Assembly: GCA_034190875.2 (NCBI GenBank)
Contig: CM067348.1
Location: forward strand, 22,926,222-22,990,221
DNA length: 64,000 nt
DNA from: Urechis unicinctus
Taxonomy: Eukaryota > Annelida > Polychaeta > Xenopneusta > Urechidae
Direction of reading: 5' to 3'
The translations under genes and the position numbers were made by a program. The notes beneath the pieces are model-generated. The model saw only the letters and a list, made by a program, of their open reading frames with translations. It ran no database searches and was not told the DNA's origin. Shown piece after piece: positions 1 through 11,297 of the stretch. How positions within the stretch are numbered: the stretch's first letter is position 1; each line of letters opens with the position of its first letter.

Positions 1-238
1 GACAAACCCAGAGTGGTATGCATTATTAATTATATGAAGGGACATATGTCATATATCATTGGTTGTAGACTAATACAGTTCCATCCTGACATATTGAAAC
101 CGGAATATAGTTAAAGTCTATAGGTAATAGATTTTGCCACTCACTGGTCCCGGGAATTTATAAATTATTTGCATATAAACCAATGTTCAAAACCTGAAAA
201 CAGTCAGTAAATCACAATGTTTCGTCATATTGTTTCAG

Positions 239-1707
239 GTGGTTGTGTCATCAGGCGGTATGCTCGTACAGAAGCTTAATTTAGCAGACCTGCAGTCAGA
301 GAAAATGAACCCATTTGATGGTACCATGGTTTATGCTCAGAATAAGCGTCAACAAGTTATCATGACTCAGCAGTATTCCAAGATGTGGCCAGCCATTCAC
401 TTCTCTAGTATGCACCCTGGTTGGGCAGATACACCAGGTACTGTGATGATGTGATCGGGGTTAATTAGGGCTTTCTTTTTAAAAAAACATGCTTCTTCTG
501 GTAGGTTTGAGCCTATGATAATGATGATGACGATGATAGAGAATTGGTCAGCATAAAATTATGTATGATACTACTACCAATCCTATAATCTACCATCATT
601 ACAACAATCAAGCAATGTTTTCAACAATATCAGGAACCTCAATATTATCATTAAACCCACTGTCCTCATAATTTTCATTTTGATAACTGTCCTCATTCGT
701 ATAATTATTATTGCCATTATCTTGTAGCTCTGCATGATGTCTAGTTGACTGTATATCACCATTCGACTATGATCACCACATGCTTTTTGCCATTTACCTT
801 GCAGCTGTCAGATCTTCCATGCCTGATTTTTATGAGAAGATGAAGGATCGTTTGAGGACAGCCGAGGAGGGAGCTGACACCATGGTGTGGTTAGCTCTCT
901 CTGATGCCGCTCTAAGTACAAAGAGTGGTTCCTTCTTTCAAGGTGAGTTCTTCTCGTCACAGGCATTCGAGTTCGGACATCATGATTTTCCTACACTAGC
1001 ATTATGATATATCATAATGCAAGGGAGATAAAAAAATCATGATGTCCGGAATCTAGTGCCTGTGCTTTCAGTCAGTATGTCGCGTTTAAAGCGTTATGAC
1101 AACAACGCTACAGTCATAATGCCGAGTGAAAACCTTCATGCGCTCCCAACCCCGCAAGTTTATGGAATTGATTAAGTTTGGACGTCGCGGATTAAATTTT
1201 TCAACCGTTGAACTCAATGAAATGTTTACTTGTCTGCAACTGATATTACCAATCGGAGAATAGCTTTAATTTGTGCACAACTAAATCAGCCAATCAGAGG
1301 ACTGCTTTTACTTGAGAGATTAATCTACTAATTAGTGTTTAACTTCCGCGCAACTAATTCAGGATGCCCAGCATGAGACTGGTTAGGGGCAATTGGTATT
1401 GATCTTAGTGTATAAACACGTGTTTCCGTTTGATTTATGGAGAGTTACCCACCGGCTTAGTGAATTTAATATGATATTGTTTAATTCAAAGGGACAAATA
1501 ACTTATTACTATTGTAAGTGTAATAGTATACACACATTTGCCTGCTGCACACATTAGCCAGATGATAATTTGAGGTGATGATTGTTACCCACAGATCGTA
1601 AACCTGCTGCCACCCACCTGCCACTGGCATGGACCACCAGCAAAGATCAAGAAGAGAAAGAATTCATGAATCAACTGAAAGTGCTCTCAGATAAATACTC
1701 TTCTTAA
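239..1707 (+). CDS. DHRS12: DHRS12-like SDR dehydrogenase, last three coding exons (partial gene)
   Basis: Three plus-strand exons join in frame: 239-437, 805-942 and 1595-1707, with stop TAA at 1705-1707. Acceptors are tttcag, ttgcag and cacag; donors at 438 and 943 are GT. The peptide begins VVVSSGGMLVQKLN, has the SDR catalytic-type YAQNKR segment (YxxxK) and the family-typical HPGWADTPG, and ends LKVLSDKYSS. This run matches my memory of DHRS12, a short-chain dehydrogenase/reductase whose substrate is not established. The NAD(P)-binding Rossmann start (TGxxxGxG) lies left of the window, so the gene is cut by the window edge. Bases 1-238 are the preceding intron. No clear poly(A) signal follows the stop before the microsatellite. 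The identity rests on the C-terminal half only. Confidence 0.85.
958..1064. repeat. Inverted repeat with nested perfect palindrome
   Basis: The left arm 958-990 (starting cacaggcattcgag) is roughly the reverse complement of the right arm 1033-1064 (ending gtgcctgtg). The loop holds a perfect 22-bp palindrome at 999-1020. It sits 16 bases after a DHRS12 splice donor, inside the intron. It could be a small MITE-like element or a local palindromic duplication; no target-site duplication was established. Confidence 0.7.
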
Positions 1708-1868
1708 AGTACATCTGCTACATGTGGGAACAAAATGTCATTAACTTTGTACTTCATATGTTAAATTGTTTTTGTCATACCTGGTACTCATTCTCTCTTT
1801 ACACATTCCTGATGCACAATATGGACTGATCATACCTTTTCTGTAGATTGACCTCTTAGGTATGTGTA

Positions 1869-1913
1869 TGTATATATATATATATATATATAGATATATA
1901 TATATATATAGAT

Positions 1914-1966
<53 letters not shown>

Positions 1967-2017
1967 CATACATACATACATACATACATACATACATACA
2001 TACATACATACATACAT

Positions 2018-2087
<70 letters not shown>

Positions 2088-2100
2088 ATACATACATACA

Positions 2101-2132
<32 letters not shown>

Positions 2133-2148
2133 CATACATGCATACAAG

Positions 2149-2238
<90 letters not shown>
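1869..2238. repeat. Mirrored compound microsatellite (AT)n-(ACAT)n-(AC)n-(ACAT)n-(AT)n
   Basis: Dinucleotide AT tracts flank tetranucleotide ACAT tracts, which flank a central AC tract, so the array is nearly symmetric in motif order. It lies between DHRS12 and the hairpin at 2311. The minus-strand open frames of Tyr/Ile and Cys/Val repeats across it are products of the repeat, not genes. Confidence 0.95.
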
Positions 2239-2242
<4 letters not shown>

Positions 2243-2310
2243 GAACGCCTGTGATCCCTTCAATAATTACTTGTTATTAATAAAAATATTTCGTGTATGT
2301 TTTGTATTTT

Positions 2311-2340
2311 AAGCCAGCAAGCGAACTCGCCTGCTGGCTT
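2311..2340. repeat. Short hairpin (near-perfect inverted repeat)
   Basis: Starts aagccagcaagcgaac and ends ctgctggctt; the two halves are almost exact reverse complements around a small centre. It stands alone about 70 bases past the microsatellite. No T-run follows, and no gene can be tied to it. Confidence 0.6.
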
Positions 2341-3150
2341 TGTAGACAAACCCAAACCTTCACTAGAATCCCTGAGTCCTGGTGATGAGGCGCTTGACCT
2401 GCCAATGTAGCGCTCCCGCACGTTAACAGACAGGTTTAAACCGATGCATAAAAATCGTGTTGTATCGTCCTTTCTATTACAGATATAATCATTACTTATC
2501 GTGCATATTTCGAAGAACAACCAGACAAGTAGATGTTTTGTCTTTGAACACGTGTGTGAACCTGTCGAGGCGTGTGGGAAGGAAGGCCTCGATAACGAGT
2601 CACAAAAACTCACGGTCTCAGAGTATCATCGAATCCATCTTCTGCAACGTTTTATTCATATTCAAATTTGTACACCTCTCCTGTGAGAAATCTTAACCTA
2701 ATCATTGGCGAGTTTGTTGGTCTTTATTCGGCTATTTCACTGCTAACGGTGGTTGACATTTGATATTCCTACATCGAGGAGATGAGAGAACAGCGCGGAC
2801 GCTGTCGCTTTGCCTTTATCATCAGCAAATCATGAAACATGCTAAATATCTGGATTCATCCGAAATGCAGATTCCAAAGATCATTGCACAACAATGGTGT
2901 TTATTGTACTAGACGCATCCACCGAGTTCCCACGCCCCTAACTGCCTAATAGTTCACGGTCTGATATCCCAGCGCAGATACATGAGATCGATAGTAGAAA
3001 ACAGCGCGGGGTGTTTTTTTTTTTGGCCAAACAACGCAATTACATATAGGATATACGGAAGGTTGGTCTAATCTCGCCAGAGAGTCGTGGCCCCGGAGGG
3101 GGGTGGGGGGGGGGGCAGTTAAGTGTATAGAGGTAGTATATATGTGCCGC
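2341..3150. other. Intergenic stretch, no gene recognised
   Basis: Small open frames occur on both strands (2260-2613 minus, 2457-2696 plus), but none resembles a known protein and none has a convincing splice context. A G-rich run lies near 3097-3116. Confidence 0.5.
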
Positions 3151-3320
3151 GCGACGGGGTATGTTTTTTCGGCCTCTCGACTTGTACGACAGGTTTTTGG
3201 GCCTCATACTTGTACGACGGGGTATGTTTTTTAGCTTCAATCTGTACGACGGGCTGTACATACGGGGTATACTTTTGGCCATTTTGACCTTGTACGACGG
3301 GTACGGGTTTTCGAGGTCCC
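3150..3320. repeat. Degenerate tandem repeat around a 'ttgtacgacggg' core
   Basis: The core cttgtacgac(g)gg(g)tatg followed by a T-run and ggcc recurs about five times at uneven spacing (roughly 30-45 bases). The minus-strand frame 3040-3357 and the plus frame 3161-3385 run through it and are not credible genes. Confidence 0.6.
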
Positions 3321-3736
3321 GCGGCACACCCCTATCCAGAATAAGGCCAAGTGCCATCCCCCGGGGTCGTGGCCAGCACAGTTAGTAAGACCACGGTTCC
3401 ATTGCGAGAAGTAATTGGGTAAATGTATGATTTTGCACACCCACTTCTTAGAAACTCAGATTACGAACCTCCAACATTTTTGTTAAGGTGACTATCGCAT
3501 GAGAAAACCAAGGGTTTTTTTCCATGGAAATATAACTCAAAAGTCATTTTTTTATCAGAGTACGTCCGCGTCGAAATTCGACTATATTTATTATTATTAT
3601 TATTATTTCTTTATTTCAGACACAACAACAAAGTATAACTTTATATGCGGTCCATAGCAAATAGAAATCTAAACTTATATTTACACATAGATACAAACAT
3701 ACATAGAAAGAAAAAAAGATGGCCTAGCATGAATTA

Positions 3737-4507
3737 TTAGGTCACATGATTAAAGTGAACATAGAGTGATCTCATCCAGTGAGTTCGTATTCTTGATTTC
3801 CATTTGATATCAGATTTAAGAACTGATTGAACAATTGTGTTGGGTGATATATCAGCCCCAAGCATAAAACTGAAAATGAGATTTCTAATTATAGCATGGG
3901 AGCTACGAACATTATTATAGGCAAACATTCCACTAGCACTACAGTGGCGAGGCAGTCTCAGCAACATCCTAAATGCATTATTATAAGCAGTATGTAATTT
4001 AGTGATAGCAGATTTTCTGTAGTTCCACCAGAGCTGACATGTATAAAAAGAAGAACAATAAGAGTGAAACAGAGCAATTTTTACATTGTTTGAGCACATA
4101 TGAAACTTACGCGCAAGCAAATTTCCTTGTGCATACAATTGACGGCACTGCCTATAAATGTCTTTGTCATCACGGAGATCATTACATATAAAATGACCCA
4201 AATACTTAACACTATCTACTTCAGCTATTATATCACCATTGATTGAGAAATTCGGAAATACCACTTTTTTAGTGAAAGAGTTGCGGCATATCAACACAGC
4301 ACTCTTCTTGGAGTTGTATTTTATATCATGTTTGATACCATATGATTCACAGGATTTTAATAACTGCATTAGACCATTAGCTGATGGGCTGAATACAACC
4401 AGGTCATCTGCATACATCAGATGGTTTACAATTTGATCACCAGCAATACAACCCGTGGAACAGTTACTAAGATCATAACTCAGGTCATCCATGTAGACAT
4501 TAAACAA
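3737..4507 (-). pseudogene. LINE reverse transcriptase, C-terminal RT part with YADD box
   Basis: It opens FNVYMDDLS and carries MYADDLVVFSPSANG, the YADD polymerase active site. A thumb-like region with KYLGHFICNDL follows, then a conserved-looking C-terminal stretch to the stop at 3737. This 256-residue frame is open but lacks the upstream palm motifs, which lie in a different frame at 4622-5089. It is a dead fragment of one insertion. Confidence 0.8.
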
Positions 4508-4621
4508 ATAAGGGGAGAGAATCCCTCCTTGCCGAACACTATTTGATACAGTAAATTTTGCTGATAGTGTTTAACCCCATCTTACATACATAGTTTGATT
4601 TGAATACCAAAACATTAAAGC

Positions 4622-5089
4622 CTAACTATATATACAGGAGCACCACGTTTTAACAGTTTTGAATAAAAGGACGGAGTGTTTGACTCTGTCAAATGCTTTA
4701 GATGCATCAAGAAAGCACATAAACATACACCCATTCAACTTTCTATAGTTATCAATCAACTCTTTGAGTACATAGATACACATATCAGTACCAAGCTTGC
4801 GTTTAAAACCGAACTGATTACACTTAGTAGCGAGGGAATCAGATAATCTATCAAGAAGTATTCTCTCTACAACTTTAGACAGGATACTTGCCAAGGCAAT
4901 GGGTATATAATTATCCATACTATTGATGTTACCAGCTTTGTTTTTAATTATTGGTATAAGTACAACTGATATCATAGAGTCGGGTAAGTGACCATGGACA
5001 AAAAGGCCAGTCGGACTATAAGGAGTACGGTGGATCGAATTGACATGTTCACGAATAACAGTATTTATCGATATCGAATGACATATCAT
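4622..5089 (-). pseudogene. LINE reverse transcriptase, N-terminal RT part (broken)
   Basis: The frame shows RT motifs in order: a PxIKNKAG segment, NYIPIALASILSKVVE, NQFGFKRKLGTD and FLDASKAFDRV, the last being the usual first catalytic-Asp region of LINE RTs. The frame then runs out just after the DRVKHS region. The connecting stretch at 4508-4621 holds an in-frame stop and at least one shift, with a VRQGG-like remnant readable in another frame. It is therefore not functional. Confidence 0.8.
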
Positions 5090-5095
5090 TCACAA

Positions 5096-7448
5096 ATGCC
5101 TCTCAAACTTTCACAAAGCTATCTAAAAATATTGCGACATGCAAGGCAAAAGGTCAATTGAGCCTCACGTGACGTCTGGTATAGAATTACTGAGAGCACG
5201 ATGGGCGATAAGGAGACGTGCACTACCGTCTGTCAAGAAGGTCGGTACAACAGCATTGAAAGCACCTAACGAAACGCTTTAAGTTATTGAAAGCTTGTTA
5301 AAAAAATCGCTTTGCAGGGAAAACAATAACTATTCAATTGGCCTCGAGGTGGTTGGGGTTGGTGATAGTAAAAACGATTTCCTGACGACCAGACCATAGG
5401 AGATGCTGACGCATGATGATCGCCCAATTTTAAGATGATAATTGAAACCATGGCAAAAAAAGTGCTTATATCTGAATAAGTGTCTAAGTCTTTCTACGTC
5501 GGTTTGCCCCAACCATAAGGAGAAGTTAAGGAAATACAGTTTCTTTCATCAGTTTGTAGAATAAAGGTCCTTTTTCCAACCATGTAACATCCAGCTCAAG
5601 AATCCTGTAAGCTTCTGGACAAGAAAAAAAGTTGAGGAGAGACACAATGACGGGAGGATGCAAAACCTGAGATGCAAAATTTACCATCATCCGCCAATGA
5701 TTCTTTCATGCATTTGTATATGTCGATTAAGAATTGGTTATGTTGAGAATATATATATTTAAATTCATTTCAAGTTTTCGATATATCTGATAAGTGTCTT
5801 GTGATTGGCGAAAAATGTATAGTGTGCAAGCAGCAACCAGTCGGTGGTCATATGGCTGAAGCCGGCTTTATATCAGTTTATGATAACAAATTTATGTTAA
5901 CTAAATCTCCAGAACTTATCAACTCAGCACACTCGGTTCGCGCAATGATTTATACATTTGCTTAAAAGTGGGAAAAGGACACTTCGTAACACCAATAAAG
6001 TAACAGACGAAAATCGCCTAAGTCGAATTACAAATGATCGCACAATATCTGCAATATATATTGACATTCATGCACAAAAAGTATTTTGTATCTACCATAA
6101 TCAAAAGCAGCGTCATCGTGATTATCAACGCGAAATGTTTTCACTTTTAATAACTTCCATTAATACATAAGCTGTCAGCTAATTTTCACAAAATGGTCGC
6201 ATACTTACCTATCCCGAGGAGATACTTTGCAAATAAAACTCGGTATCCAGGTTCGCCATTGCGACTCATGAACTAGTGTGAGCATAATAAAGGGACAAGT
6301 TGAACCCGGTGGTACTAAAGAACCAAACTGTTCTTGTTCACAATAAGCATTACTTCATTGGTGTATACTTTTACATTGAGTGAGTCGCGTTTTTGATAAA
6401 ACTATATTTCAATGATCTTAGATTCGGTGTACAAACATTAGAACTCAATTATCTATTTATGTCTGGCTTTTTATGAAGAGCTTACGCGTAGCTCTTTTGA
6501 ACCAAGTGGAGTTTGCGCTCTCTCAACAAGATAGTACTCGATCGACTGTTGGTCTGTTGGGCTACGCGGGTTGAATAAAAAAAATCGACAAATGGGCATT
6601 GTAGTGAAACCTGCCCTATCTGACGTCAAAATAGAATGAAAATCTTCGATTCAGTCCAGTCATATGCGTCATGTTCCTACAGACATGGTTCATCAATAGC
6701 CATCCTGAGTTGCGACTATTTTCACCTTGAACGTCGGCACTGTTTATGGTCGCAGTGAGTAACTCTGGTGATGTCCAGAGGCTACTGCTGGGCTGGAATT
6801 CCAAACTTCTATGTGCCGTACGGGGTTGGCCTTCCAACTAGGTCCGTACGACGGTGACTGTTTCGTTGCCCCAATGCTGAATGTGTTGTTTAACTTCTGA
6901 GGACGGAGGTATTTATACAAATGTGTGGCGTCGTCAGCAAGCGTGGAGGTACAATCACCTTTAGCTTTAATAAAGATCAAACGGGCTGATGTTAATCGTT
7001 ATGGGCATTGACGGGTTGGGAATGTTTACTTCAAAGGGCTCTACTTGCTACACCGGGACTATTTAATTTGGATAGTGGCAGTTTACTTCAGATATCACGG
7101 TTAGGTATTTTTATAGGGGGTGGGGCGTTGCATTATGACTCCACACTGGTTGACGACGCTTTCTGCAGTTATTACATAATATCTAATTGATAAGGACGGT
7201 CACACTATGTCACTAACGGTACCCGCGTGCATTCGATTTGTCCGTCCGTGTTTTGCTAGTTTACTTTTTAAGGTTTCACTTGTGCATATGCTCTTTTACG
7301 ACATCGGTACCCAATTGTGACAACTCTCTGGTCGCCATCTTATCTTCTAACGGTGGTGTCGAGACAGAAGTAATCGTTTGACATTCAGATATCTTCACTG
7401 AAGAAGGGTTGCTATCTTTTAAAATCAATAGATTCAGCTTGTACTAAA
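5096..7448. other. Gene-poor stretch upstream of ARGLU1
   Basis: Only short, unrecognised open frames occur here (for example 5330-5512 minus, 5958-6170 plus, 6744-6980 minus). The last few hundred bases should hold the ARGLU1 promoter and 5' leader. No TATA box, initiator or CpG-rich core could be fixed by eye. Confidence 0.4.
6201..6267 (+). pseudogene. U1 snRNA-like fragment (doubtful)
   Basis: Bases 6201-6210 read ATACTTACCT, identical to the 5' end of U1 snRNA that pairs with splice donors. GAGGAGATAC follows near the right distance, and a weaker CATTGCGACTC match to the stem-III start comes later. The intervening stem sequences do not match, and no Sm site follows, so at best this is a decayed U1 copy. 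The 10-mer alone could be chance. Confidence 0.22.
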
Positions 7449-10380
7449 ATGGGTCGATCGAGAAGTAGGTCGCATTCGGTTTCTAGGCGAAGAAACAAAA
7501 GCAAACACAAAAAAAGAAGAACACGATCCCGATCCAGGGACAGATCGTCGACACGCGATAGCAGAAGCCTTCGTCACAATTCCCATGCCAGGGAACGTCG
7601 AAGAAGGTAGGTTATTCGCTGCATCTGAATTTTTCAAACATTCAGTTTAGTGTGTAAAACAAATGACGTTTGGCTAATATCGCGCTCAGTCTGAATCGTC
7701 TGGCAAGAACGGTTGCTAGGCCTGGTTCGGTTCGTCTGAATCAATCCATTTTACATTACATTTACTGCATTCGTAATGATTGTCACATTTTTTCAGAATT
7801 TTTAAACAAAAATTGTAAAAGATTTGTGTGAAGCAATTTTGATATGTTGCCTTGATTTTTCAGGAGGCGGTCTCCAGTAAGCTCGAGCAGTTCAGACAGT
7901 GACGATGCCCGCACAATCAACAAACGTATCGAAGAAGTGCGTAAGCGAGAGGAAGAGGAGAGAAGAGCAGAGGCTGAAAAAGTCAGACTGGCGTAAGTTG
8001 AATATTCATTTGCTGTATTTAAAGTACGATTAATGTGATAAACACGATCAATGTGCCGCGGTGTTGACAACAATTTGCCCTGTTTCAGGAGACAGAAAGA
8101 ACTGGAAGAGCGCCTGATTGAAGAAGAAGTTGCACGTCGTGTTGAGGCGCTGGTGGCAGAGCGGGTTGAGCAGGAGTTGGAACGCAGGAAGGAAGAGATT
8201 GAGGCGGAGGTGTTAAGACGCGTCGAGGAGGCCAAGAGGCTGATGGAGAAACAGATGTTAGAGGAGCTGGAAAAACAACGCGAAGCTGAAATAGAGGCCC
8301 AGCGCCTCAAAGAGGTAAAGTATTCTTCTTATCACGATAGGGTTGGAACAGTAGTGACAGCATGTTAGTCATTTGGCCCCTGGGTTGTTTTCACTTTATC
8401 GCGTATAAATGCTAACATTTCAGCACAAGTACTGTTAACGTTTTTGGTATTTGTTTATCATTACAGGGCTTGAATGATTGGAGTAAATCTCCTCAGACTG
8501 AATTTAATTGCTTGAGAAAGCTTTTGAGTGAAGAAGAGTGAACGCGTCCCTATTTTGACATTGACATATAGGCAGAACTATTATAACCTGACGAGCCTGT
8601 TTACCATTATCGTTAATGACCTCACCAGCAGGAAGTTTACTTTAAGTTGGCTTCAGCCAAGTCCTGCTGTGACAGAATAAATTTAAGCTTGTTCTGTACC
8701 TTCTAATTTCTGTTACCAGTCAGTTAGCTTTATGATGTGATACATTAGACAGGAAAACTGACAACTCAAGGAAGTACTTGATAGTTTTCAGTGTGTAATA
8801 CTACTTAATAAATTGGGTGCAAGTTGCATCCCGTCTTTTTCTCATGATAAATATTGTGGAAATTATATATGCCCCGTACTGTACTTTCCTTTATGAGTAA
8901 TAAATTCGGGAGTGTATTTTTAAAGTCAAGAGATACTCATGCATGTTGAATTTGAGGCAGAGATGTTAAGAATGTGTGCCCAGATATCACAGGCTTTGTT
9001 GACAGAGTTACATCTCCTGTAGCTAAAGTAATGTGGGTTAGATAGATGGTTTCATCCACAAACCGCCATTTCAAGCTGACAGTATTTTGTTTGAATTTGT
9101 AATGTTGATTTTGTTTCTATTCCCAGTCATTGTTTTTTCCACAGCATCTATTCCATGTTTTTCACTTGTTGGATGACAGTCTTGTCTCTGTCATCGATCA
9201 TAGACACGTTAATTTGGGGAGGGGGTACTTTTATTGTGCATTGTTCCTGGGGCTACCGGATTCCCTCCTGCCGACTTATCAGATTATCACCCCTCATACA
9301 GCCAGGTGTGGAGCCAGCTTGATTGATTTACCCACAACCTGCTATGGACATTATGTGTCTATGACTTCAAAATGACTTGAGGGAGACCGAAACTGGCAAA
9401 GCAAATGAGAAAACTCGCAGTAGTATTTGATGGGGCAGAGACTTGTGTGTATGTATTTGCATAGCAGCGTGTTAACAGCGTGCAGCGATTGAAGATGTTC
9501 TTTGGAGTTTGTTGTTCTTACTCAGGTAAACAGTGGTGAGGAGAAATCTTTTTATTATATTATCATCTGTCTCTCTTTCTCTTGCTTTAGGGAGAAGATT
9601 TCTAGTACGGTAATCTTTGTCTTCTGTTTAAATGAAAAGAGCAGGGATCTTAACTACGTAGGGATATATCACTATCCTCTATAAATGATGTTCTTTTACT
9701 TTTAGGTTTGCTCTGTGCCGTGTAATTCCGATGGGCTTTAGTTCCTCCACCTTGATGATCTCTGATCACCCAAACCCATTCTCAAACTTTTATATTTCTC
9801 ATTTCTTATCCTCATTACAGAATAATATATTGACTTAAAATATGTAATATAAAATCTGTGCACTTCACAGACAAGGTTATTCTGTTGGGCTCGAGTTTTA
9901 ATGGAAGTGAATGTTTGACACTAACTGAAGCCCATTGGAGTTGTCACAGCAAGGGTGATTGTTGTATGGTTGCTATGGTGATGTATTGCACACAGACCTG
10001 TGTTGCAGGAGGAGGAAGCCAAAAAACGCCTCGACCTCCAAGCCATCATGGACGAGAATAACCGCAAGATCGAGGATGCCCAGCGCAAGCTCGTGAGTAA
10101 TCTGATGCATACGTGTAGAAACAACAGTTGGTGTGTAATGTTTGTTGTATAATTTGTGATTGAGATATGGCCGGCATGTTGGGTATTTAAGACGGAGTGT
10201 TTGGTTGTGTAGGCTGAGGAACAGTTAAAGTTAGTTGAGGACCAGCGGCGTATGCTAGAACAGAAACAACGCATGGAAGATGACGAGAGAAAACGAGCCA
10301 AAAAGGAACAAGAGGTGATTCTTAACAAGAAGAAAAATGCACGACCTAGCATCTCTTTCTCTCTGGGAAAACCCAGTTAA
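7449..10380 (+). CDS. ARGLU1: ARGLU1, arginine and glutamate rich protein 1
   Basis: Five coding exons join in phase: 7449-7606, 7864-7992, 8089-8314, 10009-10092 and 10213-10380 (TAA 10378-10380). All introns are GT/AG. The start [15 protein letters not shown] opens an Arg/Ser-rich N-terminal domain of about 60 residues. After it come the coiled, Glu/Arg-rich half with [21 protein letters not shown] repeats, [15 protein letters not shown] and [15 protein letters not shown], and the family tail [18 protein letters not shown]1 is a nuclear cofactor of RNA splicing and Mediator-linked transcription. The length, about 255 residues, is close to the vertebrate protein. The intron after LKE (8315-10008) falls where I recall the vertebrate gene's regulated intron 2. 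The gene converges with DNAH2. Confidence 0.93.
8467..8541 (+). CDS. ARGLU1: Candidate alternative last exon of ARGLU1
   Basis: An acceptor (attacag, ending 8466) is followed by 24 codons and TGA (8539-8541), read in the frame left by exon 3, which ends at a codon boundary at 8314. The peptide starts [10 protein letters not shown] and ends KLLSEEE. AATAAA signals follow at 8676, 8807 and 8899. Using it would replace the C-terminal coil and tail with a short end. In vertebrates this intron is known for regulated retention and alternative exon use that lowers ARGLU1 output. That this segment is the same device is inference. Confidence 0.45.
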   Translation, partial: GLNDWSKSPQTEFNCLRKLLSEEE

Positions 10381-11291
10381 AATCTCAATCTGCTAACTCT
10401 CCAGTCCTGGGGGCACTGAAGGATGGGGTGTCGATGTAGGTCTAGAGTAATTTACCCTCGGAAAGAGTGCCACTTAAGACAGACATCCGAGAGGATACCT
10501 CCCACTGACAGTCATTTGGCATCTGTGAGAAAGGCCCTTCCAAGTGTCTTCATTATGTGGGATATGGAAGAGTGCTCCTTTTGATTGTCTGATTTGGGAG
10601 AGTTGCCCTCCTGTTGTCATCTTCCTGCTAAGCCCTCTGCACAAATCAGTGAGCGAGTCCAGGTGTCTAAGCACCAAGAGCTGTGTTGTTTAGCTTCCAG
10701 CATGCTATTACTTCACCGTGTCTAACAAGTTCTTTATCATCATCATCATGGACATCGCCTGCATTACCAAGTACTGTCCCATCCTGCGTGGCAAGTCAGC
10801 CGTGTGGTGTGTCTTTTTCTGAATATCTTTGCACATGCATGTCCTAATTAATTTAGTGGTATTCAAAATTGAAATCTGTTTCCTTGGACAAAACAAAAGT
10901 CTGGTTCTTTGTGATCAAACTTTTCACTTTGTATCTCAGAAAGGCTGTCGTTTGCTTGAGGGGATTCATTGTATATCAAGTTGGTGGTATGCATATGCAT
11001 TGTGTCCAAGTATAAGACAACTTGACTCCGTTACGGCTCAGGTAAGTATTGTTAATGTATACTTCATTGTTGTGTTAAAACGGATACTGTGGACGTTGTT
11101 GGTAGACAAGCTGATCGACTCCAGTAATGTAATGAGTTGCATTTGGTGCCAACTCTCTTAGTCAGTTCCAATAAATACCACACTATTTGCTTATATCTTG
11201 AATATATTGTTACGGACAGTTGGGCAGTGAAGTCTCCTTTTTCAGGGACATCTCACTTTCGCTGCATGGTATTTGGGTTATTCCATGTAAG

Positions 11292-11297
11292 AATAAA
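11292..11297 (+). terminator. ARGLU1: Poly(A) signal AATAAA, likely ARGLU1 3' end
   Basis: AATAAA about 0.9 kb past the ARGLU1 stop; another lies at 11169. The stretch 10381-11300 has no credible gene and is best read as 3' UTR. It ends just before the duplicated block that starts at 11369. Confidence 0.45.

Larger units (their letters stand above)
3589..5095 (-). mobile_element. 5'-truncated non-LTR retrotransposon (Jockey/CR1-like LINE), decayed
   Basis: On the minus strand two reverse-transcriptase pieces lie in order, 5089-4622 then 4507-3737, separated by a damaged stretch. The element ends in a simple AAT-type tail (plus-strand ttattattatt near 3589-3605), as many LINEs do. No endonuclease region or ORF1 is seen upstream, so the copy is 5'-truncated near 5095. 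No target-site duplication could be set by eye. Its subfamily (Jockey, CR1 or a relative) is a guess from the RT wording. Confidence 0.8.

Noticed and set aside
1741..2263. Three minus-strand frames of Tyr/Ile/Cys/Val repeats
   Set aside because: They are translations of AT, ACAT and AC microsatellites with no unique coding sequence.
3040..3385. Overlapping frames on both strands, Pro/Arg-rich
   Set aside because: They follow the degenerate tandem repeat and have no splice or family support.
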